From DATGKR01 sp035294565 (GTDB lineage Bacteria; Actinomycetota; Acidimicrobiia; Acidimicrobiales; Palsa-688), in assembly GCA_035294565.1 (NCBI GenBank), contig DATGKR010000192.1, positions 1 through 13,174 of the forward strand: a stretch of DNA of 13,174 bases. The letters are read 5' to 3'. The position numbers and the translations under genes are program-made. This document shows, one piece after another, positions 1 to 6,347 of the stretch; position 1 is the stretch's first letter, and each line of letters opens with the position of its first letter. The notes beneath the pieces are model-generated. The model saw nothing but the letters and a program-made list of their open reading frames with translations, made no database searches and had not been told where the DNA came from.

Positions 1-1
1 G

Positions 2-178
2 AAGGCGGAGAAGAAGAGCGGGCTGGCGGTCCACGGCCGCGCCGGCCAGCCCTGCCCGGTGTGCGGTGACACCATCAGGGAGGTGTCTTTTTCCGCCCGA
101 TCCTTCCAGTACTGCCCCACCTGCCAGACGGGCGGCAAGCCGCTCGCCGATCGCCGACTCTCCAGGCTGCTCAAATGA
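2..178 (+). CDS. Fpg/Nei family DNA glycosylase, C-terminal fragment (5' end outside window)
   Basis: The last 58 codons of a base-excision-repair glycosylase/AP lyase of the Fpg (MutM)/Nei family; the reading frame enters from outside the window. What remains is the C-terminal zinc finger: CPVC followed by a CPTC pair (C-x2-C-x16-C-x2-C, spanning about residues 18-40 of the fragment), then a basic tail with TGGK and a final RRLSRLLK. In this family the finger grips the damaged duplex; the catalytic N-terminal Pro-Glu is not visible here. The tail continues past the last cysteine further than in classical MutM, which normally ends soon after the finger, so it may belong to an actinobacterial Fpg/Nei subgroup. 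I therefore give no symbol. Its TGA stop overlaps the ATG of the next gene (ATGA, 175-178), indicating co-translation. The family call is firm; the subgroup and the substrate lesion are not determinable. Confidence 0.85.
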   Translation, partial: KAEKKSGLAVHGRAGQPCPVCGDTIREVSFSARSFQYCPTCQTGGKPLADRRLSRLLK

Positions 179-705
179 CCGAGACGACCACCTTCCGGGG
201 GGTGCGATGGCGGAGGGAGCCCGGCGGCGCCGTCTCGTTCTTCGACGACAGCACCGGGGCCTGGGTCCGCTGGGAGCCCGGCGTCGACGCCCCTCCGCTC
301 CCGCCGCGCTGGGGCCTGCTCGGGGTGGCCACCAAGGTGAGCCGGCCGGGTTGGCGCAGCAGGTGGCGGCTCATCCCCATCGCCTTGGTGCTCGCCGGCC
401 TCGCCGTCGCCGTCGCCCAGGTTCTGCTCCCCTCGAGCAGCCAGGCCTCCCAGGAGCAGAAGGCGGCCGAGGCGCTTCTCGGCAAGTGCCTCGCCCGCTC
501 GGGCAGCGCCCTGGGCCACCCCAGCTACAGCGCCAAGGCCGTGGCTTGCGGGTCGTCCAAGGCGGCGGTGAAGGTCGTCCAGGTGGTGCCCACCACTCCG
601 GGCAGCCCCACCTGCCCGGCGGGGACGACCGCGATGGAGCTCCCCTACGTGGGGGTCGCCCATCCGCACGTGCTCTGCGTGGCGCCGCTCCACAGGGGAG
701 GCTGA
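175..705 (+). CDS. Small single-pass membrane protein with four-cysteine extracytoplasmic domain
   Basis: A 176-residue protein I do not recognise by name. The N-terminal 60 residues are cytoplasmic-looking, rich in Trp and Arg, with a GVRWRREPGG...WVRWEPG stretch. One hydrophobic segment (about 66-85) follows a positively charged flank (PGWRSRWR), so N-in/C-out topology is likely. The outer part (about 86-176) has exactly four cysteines (C105, C125, C147, C168). The pattern of a Cys, a KVVQVV strand, a CP and a terminal VLCV resembles the exported domain of actinobacterial LppU-like proteins, though there is no lipobox. That resemblance is a memory-based inference. The ATG overlaps the stop of the upstream glycosylase gene by four bases. 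No catalytic motif is visible, so no function is assigned. Confidence 0.75.
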   Translation: MTETTTFRGVRWRREPGGAVSFFDDSTGAWVRWEPGVDAPPLPPRWGLLGVATKVSRPGWRSRWRLIPIALVLAGLAVAVAQVLLPSSSQASQEQKAAEALLGKCLARSGSALGHPSYSAKAVACGSSKAAVKVVQVVPTTPGSPTCPAGTTAMELPYVGVAHPHVLCVAPLHRGG

Positions 706-728
706 CCGGCGCCTGACTGGGCTTGGGC

Positions 729-1925
729 TCAGGCCGGTTGCAGGCTGGAGGCGGGCGGCAAAGCGCCGGCCCGGCGCCGGCCGTAGACCCGGCGGCCCCG
801 GCGGAACGCCACGGTGTCGGTGGTCGACGACACGCTCCCCGGCCCGCTGCGCGCCGCGGCGACGACGGCGACGTCGTCGGCCAGGCGGCCCCGGGTGTGA
901 TCCATCAGCTTGGACGCGACCTGCTCCACGGCCTCGGCGGGGCGACCCCGGTCCACCCCCGCGACGAGCTGGACGACCTGCAGGGTTCGCCCCTTGCGGT
1001 CGCGGGCCTCGAGCAGCCCGTCGGTGTAGGCGAGGAGCAGGTGGCCCTGGGGCCAGGGGATCTCGTCGGCGTGGCGGGTGCCACCCAGCCCGAGCGGCCT
1101 GGATATTCGGGCGGGAACCTGGTGCAGGCGGCCCGCCGGGCCGGTGAGCGGGAGGGGGTGGCCGCAGCTGACCACGCGCAGGGACTCCGGCTCCACCTCG
1201 ACGAGCAGCGCCGTGGCGAAGTCCTCGTCGTTGCCGAACATGGAGACCGCCGAGTCGAGGTCGGCGGCGAGCGCCTCGAGCGACGGCTGGCTGATGGCGG
1301 CCAGACGGAAGGCGCCGAGCACCGTGGCCGCCAGGCGGACGGCGGGGAGCCCCTTGCCGCGGACGTCACCGACGATCAGGCGGGTGCCGAAGGGCCCGTG
1401 GATGCCCTCGACGAAGTCCCCCCCGACCATCGCCCGCGCCGTGGCCGACCGGTAGGCGGTGGCCAGGTCCAGGCCGGGCAGGGCGATCGTGGAGGTGTCG
1501 AGGATCGACCTCTGGGTCACCTCGGCGACGGCGTTGAGCTCCTCCAGGCGGCGGTCCCGCCTCTTGCGCGCCGCCGACAGCGCCACGGCCACGGCGGCGC
1601 AGGCCACGACCACCCCGGTGCGCAGCAGCAGGTCCTCGGTGGCGGGGCTCGTTTCCGTCGACTGCTGAGCCGCGACGGCCCCGGCCGCCGCGAGGACCCC
1701 GAGGCATCCCGTGAGGAAAGGGCCGGCGCCGAGAGCCGCCACGAGGGGGGCGAGCCCGTAGTAGCCGATCAGGGCCGTCCGGCTCGGCGCGGCGACCGTC
1801 GCAGCGACGAGGGCGCTGAGAAGCAGCAGGGCCGATCCGGTCCCGAGCGCCGCTCGCCTGCGGGCGGCCAGCTCGAACCCCCTTGACAACACATGTCCGC
1901 GTCTGCGGTGACGCCCCCGGAACAC
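729..1925 (-). CDS. Membrane-anchored PP2C/SpoIIE-type serine phosphatase
   Basis: A protein phosphatase of the PPM/SpoIIE superfamily, expected to be a Mn/Mg-dependent Ser/Thr phosphatase, often acting on anti-sigma-factor antagonists. The N-terminal 120 residues carry several hydrophobic segments (about 29-46, 51-67, 68-86, 103-118), followed by a basic KRRDRR linker. The catalytic domain (about 150-358) shows the metal-binding motifs in order: GGDF (D170), DVRGKGLPA (D187), ATALLVEV, GHPLPL, YTDGLLEARD (D302) and ADDVAVV (D350/D351). No PAS, GAF or HAMP sensor and no anti-sigma-type kinase domain is attached. The chosen start is GTG 1925; GTG 1892 and TTG 1889 are also in frame and none has a convincing Shine-Dalgarno, so the first 12 residues are uncertain. 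It is convergent with the 175-705 gene (23-nt gap) and lies downstream of tRNA-Gly. No substrate partner is encoded nearby. Confidence 0.88.
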   Translation of the reverse strand: MFRGRHRRRGHVLSRGFELAARRRAALGTGSALLLLSALVAATVAAPSRTALIGYYGLAPLVAALGAGPFLTGCLGVLAAAGAVAAQQSTETSPATEDLLLRTGVVVACAAVAVALSAARKRRDRRLEELNAVAEVTQRSILDTSTIALPGLDLATAYRSATARAMVGGDFVEGIHGPFGTRLIVGDVRGKGLPAVRLAATVLGAFRLAAISQPSLEALAADLDSAVSMFGNDEDFATALLVEVEPESLRVVSCGHPLPLTGPAGRLHQVPARISRPLGLGGTRHADEIPWPQGHLLLAYTDGLLEARDRKGRTLQVVQLVAGVDRGRPAEAVEQVASKLMDHTRGRLADDVAVVAAARSGPGSVSSTTDTVAFRRGRRVYGRRRAGALPPASSLQPA

Positions 1926-1950
1926 TGGCGGGCATCATGCCACGAAACGC

Positions 1951-1976
1951 CGCCGGCGGGCCGCCACACGCCGGCG
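1951..1976 (-). terminator. Hairpin downstream of tRNA-Gly, possible terminator
   Basis: Two copies of the self-complementary octamer CGCCGGCG (1951-1958 and 1969-1976) can form an 8-bp stem with a 10-nt loop just three bases beyond the tRNA CCA end. On the minus strand it is followed by GCGTTTCG, only a weak T run. It could end the tRNA (and greA read-through) transcript or be a processing barrier. Termination is inferred from position and symmetry only. Confidence 0.35.
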
Positions 1977-1978
1977 AG

Positions 1979-2054
1979 TGGAGCGGTGGACGGGGCTCGA
2001 ACCCGCGGCCTCGACCTTGGCAAGGTCGCGCTCTACCAACTGAGCTACCACCGC
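1979..2054 (-). tRNA. tRNA-Gly(GCC), CCA encoded
   Basis: The minus strand folds into a full cloverleaf. The acceptor stem GCGGTGG pairs with CCACCGC (2048-2054 with 1983-1989). The D-arm is GCTC...GAGC. The anticodon stem CGACC/GGTCG encloses the loop TTGCCAA with anticodon GCC (2019-2021), which reads GGC and GGT glycine codons. The T-arm loop is TTCGAGC, with one G-T pair in the stem. The discriminator base is T and the next three bases are CCA, so the 3' end is encoded. It lies 39 nt after the greA stop on the same strand and could be read from greA or from its own promoter (-10-like TAGTAT at 2076-2071). Confidence 0.96.
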
Positions 2055-2070
2055 ATCGGCAGCGGTCCGC

Positions 2071-2076
2071 ATACTA
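2071..2076 (-). promoter_or_regulatory. Possible -10 box for tRNA-Gly
   Basis: TAGTAT on the minus strand lies 16 nt before the mature tRNA 5' end, which would give a short leader of about 10 nt, usual for a tRNA gene. No good -35 is seen at 16-18 nt upstream; that position falls in the last codons of greA. The call rests on the hexamer and its spacing. Confidence 0.35.
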
Positions 2077-2093
2077 GCCAACGAACGGGGAGC

Positions 2094-2570
2094 TCAGCCT
2101 CCCACCGCGACGATCTCCACCTCCAAGGTGGCGCCGGTCGGGGTCTGGTAGCTCACCCGGTCGCCTTGCTTGCGGCCCATCAGCGCCTTGCCGAGCGGGG
2201 CGTCGGGGGACACCACGGACACGCCCTCTTGGCGCTCCTCGATCGAGCCGATCAGGAAACGCTCCACCTCGTCGTCGCCGGCGTAGCGCAGCGCCACCAC
2301 CACCCCCGTCGTCACCTCGCCGGCCGGGCCGGCGGAGCGGTCGACGACCTCGGCGTCGCGAAGCATCGCCTCCAGCTGGCGGATCCGAGCCTCCATCTTG
2401 CCCTGGGCGTCCTTGGCGGCGTGGTAGTCGCCGTTCTCGGAGAGGTCGCCGAGCGCCCGGGCCGCCTCGATCGCCTTGGCGATCTCGATGCGGCCGCGCG
2501 TTCGCAGGTCCTCGAGCTCCGCCTGCAGCCGTTCGTAGGTCTCCTTGGTCAGCTGGGTGTTCGAAGCCAT
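2094..2570 (-). CDS. greA: Transcription elongation factor GreA
   Basis: A 158-residue GreA, the usual family length. It binds the RNA polymerase secondary channel and stimulates cleavage of backtracked RNA. The N-terminal half (about 1-80) is the antiparallel coiled coil. Its tip holds LGDLSENGDYHAAKDAQGK, with the acidic DLSEN cluster that positions the catalytic Mg ion in polymerase. The C-terminal half is the FKBP-like domain (VSPDAPLGKALMGRKQGDRVSYQTPTG), typical for the family. The start is ATG 2570 (MASNTQLT), because GGAGGG lies just upstream at 2574-2579 and the family consensus begins there; longer in-frame extensions run into the divergent regulatory region. It is transcribed away from the leuB operon and is followed by tRNA-Gly. 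Confidence 0.95.
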   Translation of the reverse strand: MASNTQLTKETYERLQAELEDLRTRGRIEIAKAIEAARALGDLSENGDYHAAKDAQGKMEARIRQLEAMLRDAEVVDRSAGPAGEVTTGVVVALRYAGDDEVERFLIGSIEERQEGVSVVSPDAPLGKALMGRKQGDRVSYQTPTGATLEVEIVAVGG

Positions 2571-2618
2571 GATCCCTCCGAGGGTACCGGCCGCCGGCAC
2601 GGGGTGGTCGCGGCGAGG

Positions 2619-2648
2619 TTGACCTGGGGAGGAGCCATCGGCGACACT
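2619..2648 (+). promoter_or_regulatory. Predicted promoter of the leuB-ilvE-cimA operon
   Basis: TTGACC (2619-2624) serves as -35 and GACACT (2643-2648) as a weak -10, with an 18-nt spacer. The expected start point, about 7 nt beyond the -10, is at 2655, exactly the G of a GTG codon opening the putative leader peptide, so the transcript would be leaderless. The -10 matches consensus at only three positions (A2, A4, T6), so this is a moderate call supported mainly by its fit with the attenuator downstream. Confidence 0.45.
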
Positions 2649-2654
2649 TGTCCT

Positions 2655-2705
2655 GTGCCATCCCGCCGCCGCGCCGTGGTCATGATCGGCGTGATCATCG
2701 AATAG
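2655..2705 (+). CDS. Putative Val/Ile-rich attenuator leader peptide
   Basis: A 16-codon frame, GTG...TAG, encoding MPSRRRAVVMIGVIIE. Residues 8-15 (VVMIGVII) contain six branched-chain residues in eight, three Val and three Ile and no Leu. The start codon coincides with the predicted transcription start, so translation would be leaderless; there is no Shine-Dalgarno. Shorter in-frame alternatives start at GTG 2676 or ATG 2682, also without a Shine-Dalgarno. The stop codon abuts the first arm of an RNA hairpin (2705-2730), as expected of a ribosome-sensing attenuator. Leader-peptide attenuation of branched-chain operons is known in Actinobacteria; this instance is inferred from sequence only. 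Confidence 0.6.
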   Translation: MPSRRRAVVMIGVIIE

Positions 2706-2741
2706 CGCGCCGGACCACGTACCGGTGCGCCACGCAGACCG
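2705..2741 (+). promoter_or_regulatory. Attenuator arms 1:2 hairpin and competing 2:3 antiterminator
   Basis: Arm 1 (GCGCGCCGG, 2705-2713) pairs with arm 2 (CCGGTGCGC, 2722-2730) as a 9-bp stem with one G-U pair and an 8-nt loop. Alternatively arm 2 (2723-2729, CGGTGCG) pairs with 2733-2741 (CGCAGACCG) as seven pairs with a two-base bulge. That structure would consume the 5' arm of the terminator at 2737-2759. The two states are mutually exclusive, the layout of a classical attenuator. A ribosome stalled on the Ile codons at 2694-2699 would cover arm 1 and favour 2:3. Pairing was done by eye; energies were not computed. Confidence 0.55.
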
Positions 2742-2768
2742 TCCCCCCGGGGGGCGGTCGCTTTGTTT
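2737..2768 (+). terminator. Intrinsic terminator of the leuB operon attenuator
   Basis: GACCGTCCC (2737-2745) pairs with GGGGCGGTC (2751-2759 including a T-G wobble at 2742/2754), giving a nine- to ten-bp stem with a very short C/G loop. It is followed by GCTTTGTTT (2760-2768), a T-rich tail uncommon in this GC-rich window. It stands 70 nt before the leuB start, so it cannot end greA (opposite strand) and is best read as a conditional terminator for the biosynthetic operon. Confidence 0.7.
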
Positions 2769-2838
2769 CCGGAGCCGGGAAGGCCCGAGCAGGGAAGGTT
2801 CAGGGCGAGGAAAGCTCGCAGCGAGGAAAGAGCAGAAG

Positions 2839-3816
2839 TTGACCACACGAAGGATCGCAGTGATACCCGGCGATGGGATAGGCACCGAGGTGGTGGCCGA
2901 GGCGCTCAAGGTCGCCCGCGCCGCCGGCGCCGACCTCGACACCGTCGAGTACGACCTCGGGAGCCGCCGCTACCTGGCCACGGGGGAGGTTCTCCCCGAC
3001 TCGGTGCTCGACGAGCTGAGAGGCTTCGACGCCATCCTGCTCGGCGCCATCGGGTCGCCTGACGTGCCGCCCGGGGTGCTGGAGCGGGGACTGCTCCTGC
3101 GCCTGCGCTTCGAGCTGGACCTCTACGTCAACCTGCGCCCCTTCGCCGCCGCCGATAAGGCTCTCGACTTCTGCGTGGTCCGCGAGAACACCGAGGGCGC
3201 CTACGCCGGCGAGGGGGGCTTCCTGCGCAAAGGCACCCCCGCGGAGGTGGCGACCCAGGGGTCGGTTAACACCCGCTTCGGTGTTGAGCGTTGCATCCGC
3301 TACGCCTTCGGCCTCGCCCGCAGCCGCCAGCGCCGGCACCTGACGCTGGTGCACAAGACGAACGTCCTCACTTTTGCCGGGGACCTCTGGCAGCGCACCT
3401 TCGACCTGGTCGCCGCCGAGCACCCCGACGTCGAGACCGCCTACAACCACGTGGACGCGGCCTGCATCCACATGGTGCAGCAGCCCGGCCGCTACGACGT
3501 GGTCGTCACCGACAACCTCTTCGGCGACATCCTCACCGATCTCGCCGGGGCGGTCGCCGGCGGGATCGGGCGAGCCGCGTCGGGGAACATCAACCCCGAC
3601 CGGACCGGCCCTTCCATGTTCGAACCGGTGCACGGCTCGGCACCCGACATCGCCGGCACCGGCAGGGCGGACCCGACGGCGGCCGTCGTGTCCGCCGCCA
3701 TGATGCTCGAGTTCCTCGGCGACGCCGACGTCGCCGCCCGCATGAGGAAGGCCGCCGCCGTCAACGCGACGGGGACCACCAGCCAGATCGGCGACGCCAT
3801 AGCAGAAAGGGTGTAG
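2839..3816 (+). CDS. leuB: 3-isopropylmalate dehydrogenase (LeuB); probable 3-methylmalate dehydrogenase role too
   Basis: A 325-residue NAD-dependent beta-decarboxylating dehydrogenase that oxidises 3-isopropylmalate to 2-oxoisocaproate (leucine). In the citramalate route LeuB also converts 3-methylmalate to 2-oxobutyrate (isoleucine). Visible signatures are IPGDGIG at the N-terminus, LLLRLRFELDLYVNLRP with the substrate-binding arginines, NTEGAY with Y122, VHKTNVL with K173, and metal ligands D206, D230 and D234, whose spacing matches known IPMDHs. The NAD-loop EPVHGSAPDIAGTGRADP is also present. The start is TTG 2839: the protein begins directly at the conserved first strand, with GAGGAAAG at 2823-2830 as ribosome site. 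A GTG at 2725 would put coding sequence across the terminator hairpin. It is slightly short for the family but complete. First gene of a five-gene cluster; no leuC/leuD is adjacent. Confidence 0.93.
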   Translation: MTTRRIAVIPGDGIGTEVVAEALKVARAAGADLDTVEYDLGSRRYLATGEVLPDSVLDELRGFDAILLGAIGSPDVPPGVLERGLLLRLRFELDLYVNLRPFAAADKALDFCVVRENTEGAYAGEGGFLRKGTPAEVATQGSVNTRFGVERCIRYAFGLARSRQRRHLTLVHKTNVLTFAGDLWQRTFDLVAAEHPDVETAYNHVDAACIHMVQQPGRYDVVVTDNLFGDILTDLAGAVAGGIGRAASGNINPDRTGPSMFEPVHGSAPDIAGTGRADPTAAVVSAAMMLEFLGDADVAARMRKAAAVNATGTTSQIGDAIAERV

Positions 3817-3820
3817 TGAC

Positions 3821-4744
3821 ATGCCGATAACCGCCACCGAGAAGATCTGGATGGACGGCGAGCTGGTCGACTGGGACCAGGCCCGCATCCACGTGCTCAC
3901 CCACACCCTCCACTACGGCTGCGGGGTGTTCGAGGGGATCCGCGCCTACCCGACCGAGGCCGGCCCGGGCGTGTTCCGCCTCACCGACCACATCGCCAGG
4001 TTGTTCGGCTCGGCCCGGATCTTCATGATGGACGTCCCCTTCAGCCCCGAGGAGATCGTCGAGGCGACCAAGACGACGGTGCGGGTCAACGGTCTCGCCG
4101 AGTGCTACATACGCCCGATCGTCTACCTCGGCTACGGAGAGATGGGCCTCAACCCGCTTCCCTGCACGGTGAACGTCGCCATAGCCGTGTGGCCCTGGGG
4201 CTCCTACCTGGGCGACGAGGGGGTCGCCAACGGGGTGCGGGTGAAGATCAGCTCCTGGCAGCGCCACGACCCCAACGCCATGCCGCCCGCCGCAAAGGGC
4301 ACGGGCATGTACATCAACTCCTCGATGGCCAAGGTCGAGGCGATCAAAGCGGGCTACGACGAGGCGATCCTGCTCTCCCCCCAGGGCTATGTGAGCGAGT
4401 GCACCGGGGAGAACATCTTCGTCGTTCGCCGCGGGCGGATCGTCACCCCGCCCACCGCAGCGGGCGCCCTGGAGGGGATCACCCAGGACTCGGTGGTCAC
4501 CATCGCCCGGGACCTGGGCTTCGACGTCGAGTTCGCCAACGTCTTGCGCTCCGATCTATACACCGCCGAAGAGGCGTTCCTCACCGGGACCGCCGCCGAG
4601 GTGGTGCCCATCGCCTCGGTGGACGACCGGACCGTCGGCGACGGCAAGCCCGGCGAGATCACCCGGAGGCTCCAGGAAGTGTTCCACTCGGTGGTGCGCG
4701 GGAAGGTGGACCGCTACAAGGACTGGGTCGAGCATGTCGGCTGA
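3821..4744 (+). CDS. ilvE: Branched-chain amino acid aminotransferase
   Basis: A 307-residue fold-type IV PLP enzyme that transfers the amino group between glutamate and the 2-oxo acids of Ile, Val and Leu, the last step of their synthesis. K159 in the AAKGTGMYINS segment is the Schiff-base lysine, at the same number as in E. coli IlvE. YIRPIVYLGYGEMGLNP includes R98, and SECTGENIFVV includes E197, in the usual cofactor-binding region. The N-terminal HTLHYGCGVFEGIRAY is the family signature. The length equals the bacterial norm. The ATG lies four bases after the leuB stop, with AAAGG about ten bases upstream inside leuB. Its last 11 nt overlap the start of cimA, so the three genes are very likely co-translated. 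Confidence 0.96.
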   Translation: MPITATEKIWMDGELVDWDQARIHVLTHTLHYGCGVFEGIRAYPTEAGPGVFRLTDHIARLFGSARIFMMDVPFSPEEIVEATKTTVRVNGLAECYIRPIVYLGYGEMGLNPLPCTVNVAIAVWPWGSYLGDEGVANGVRVKISSWQRHDPNAMPPAAKGTGMYINSSMAKVEAIKAGYDEAILLSPQGYVSECTGENIFVVRRGRIVTPPTAAGALEGITQDSVVTIARDLGFDVEFANVLRSDLYTAEEAFLTGTAAEVVPIASVDDRTVGDGKPGEITRRLQEVFHSVVRGKVDRYKDWVEHVG

Positions 4745-6347
4745 CCCCGCCCCCCCGGCGAGGGTGGAGGTCTACGACACGACCCTGCGCGACGGCAGCC
4801 AGCAGGAGGGGCTCTCGCTGACCGTCGACGACAAGATCCGAGTCGCCGAGCAGCTCGACCATCTCGGCGTGCACTACATCGAGGGCGGCTGGCCGGGAGC
4901 GAACCCCAAGGACGCCGAGTTCTTCCGGCGCGCCGCCGCCGGCGAGCTCACTCTCGCCCGGGCGACGCTCGTCGCCTTCGGGTCCACGCGCAAGGCCGGC
5001 GGGCGGGCGGAGAGCGACCCGGTCCTCGCCGACATGCTCGAAGCGCGCACCGGCGTCGTCTGCCTGGTCGCCAAGTCGGCGGAGTGGCACGTCACCGAGA
5101 CGCTCCGGACCAGCCTGACCGAGGCGGTCGACATGGTCGCCGACTCGGTCGGTTTCCTCGTCGCCCAGGGGCGGCGGGTGTTCCTCGACGCCGAGCACTT
5201 CTTCGACGGCTACCTGGACAACCCCGGCTTCTCGAGCGACGTGCTGCGCGCCGCCGCAGAGGCAGGGGCGGAGGTCCTCGTCCTGTGCGACACCAACGGC
5301 GGCAGCCTTCCCTTCGAGGTGGAGAGGGTGGTCGGCTCGGTCCGCGACGCCCTCGGGGACAGTGTGGCACTCGGCTGCCACTTCCACAACGACTCTGGCT
5401 GCGCCGTTGCCAACTCCGTGATGGCGGTCCGCATGGGTGTCACCCACGTGCAGGGGTGCGTCAACGGCTACGGGGAGAGGACCGGCAACGCCGACCTCAC
5501 CGCGGTGATCCCGGACCTGGCGTTGAAGATGAAGGTGACGACGATCCCCCCCGAACGGTTACCCCTCCTCACCCCCGTCGCCCACCACATCGCCGAGGTG
5601 GTGAACATCGCACCGGATCCTCACCAGCCGTTCGTCGGGGCGTCCGCCTTCGCCCACAAGGCCGGTCTGCACACCAGCGCCATAGCGCGCCAGCGCGCCG
5701 CCTACGAGCACGTCGACCCCGACAGCGTCGGCAACGGCACCCGCTTCGTGGTCAGCGAGATGTCCGGCAGGTCGACCATCGCTTTGAAAGCGCAGCAGCT
5801 CGGCCTGTCGCTGGACGACGCCGCCATGGCCGCGGTCGTCGAGCAGCTGAAGGACCTCGAGCACCGCGGCTACCACTTCGAGGTGGCCGACGGCTCGCTC
5901 GAGCTGCTCATGCGCGCCGCGGCGGGATGGAAGCAGACGTTCTTCGCCCTCGAGTCCCACCGGGTGATCACGGAGCTGCGCGAAGACGGCACCTTCGTCA
6001 CAGAGGCGACCGTGAAGGTGCTCGTCGGCGACGACCGGGTCATCGCCACCGCCGAGGGCAACGGCCCCGTCAACGCTCTCGACGCCGCCCTGCGCAAGGC
6101 GATAGGACCGGTCTATCCCCAGCTGGCCCAGGTGCACCTCACCGACTTCAAGGTCCGGGTGCTCGACACCAGCCGAGGCACCGGGGCGGTCACCCGGGTC
6201 CTGATCGACTCGACGGACGGCGAGCGGACCTGGACGACGATAGGCGTGTCGGAGAACGTGATCGAGGCGTCGTGGTCGGCGTTGTCCGACTCGGTGGTCT
6301 ACGGGTTGCTGCACCTGGAGGGCGCCGGTAAAGATCGTCGGGAATGA
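4734..6347 (+). CDS. cimA: (R)-citramalate synthase
   Basis: A 537-residue member of the DRE-TIM metallolyase family that condenses pyruvate with acetyl-CoA to (R)-citramalate, the entry to threonine-independent isoleucine synthesis. YDTTLRDGSQQEG (D15, R19) opens the barrel. CHFHNDSG gives metal ligands H216 and H218, and NGYGERTGNADL gives N252. HKAGLH (308-313) lies in the linker domain. The C-terminal ~140 residues form the LeuA-type regulatory dimer domain (from about TVKVLVGDDRV), usually the site of end-product feedback. EGLSLTVDDK and the overall length fit citramalate synthases rather than 2-isopropylmalate synthase, whose usual RDGEQ reads RDGSQ here, though homocitrate-type activity cannot be excluded by eye. 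It overlaps ilvE by 11 nt and the next gene by ATGA (6344-6347). Confidence 0.9.
   Translation: MSADPAPPARVEVYDTTLRDGSQQEGLSLTVDDKIRVAEQLDHLGVHYIEGGWPGANPKDAEFFRRAAAGELTLARATLVAFGSTRKAGGRAESDPVLADMLEARTGVVCLVAKSAEWHVTETLRTSLTEAVDMVADSVGFLVAQGRRVFLDAEHFFDGYLDNPGFSSDVLRAAAEAGAEVLVLCDTNGGSLPFEVERVVGSVRDALGDSVALGCHFHNDSGCAVANSVMAVRMGVTHVQGCVNGYGERTGNADLTAVIPDLALKMKVTTIPPERLPLLTPVAHHIAEVVNIAPDPHQPFVGASAFAHKAGLHTSAIARQRAAYEHVDPDSVGNGTRFVVSEMSGRSTIALKAQQLGLSLDDAAMAAVVEQLKDLEHRGYHFEVADGSLELLMRAAAGWKQTFFALESHRVITELREDGTFVTEATVKVLVGDDRVIATAEGNGPVNALDAALRKAIGPVYPQLAQVHLTDFKVRVLDTSRGTGAVTRVLIDSTDGERTWTTIGVSENVIEASWSALSDSVVYGLLHLEGAGKDRRE

Noticed and set aside
723..1886. Long open frame on the plus strand opposite the phosphatase gene
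   Set aside because: It is an Arg/Gly/Ala-rich antisense shadow produced by high GC; the minus strand has all PP2C motifs in order.
1931..1941. GGCAT-C-ATGCC palindrome just upstream of the phosphatase start
   Set aside because: A five-base arm with no promoter elements around it; too short to claim as an operator.
1893..2705. Plus-strand open frame covering tRNA-Gly and antisense to greA
   Set aside because: It overlaps a tRNA and greA on the other strand. Only its last 17 codons (2655-2705) are of interest, as the proposed leader peptide.
2800..3906. Minus-strand open frame opposite leuB
   Set aside because: leuB on the plus strand contains all catalytic residues; the antisense frame has no recognisable fold.
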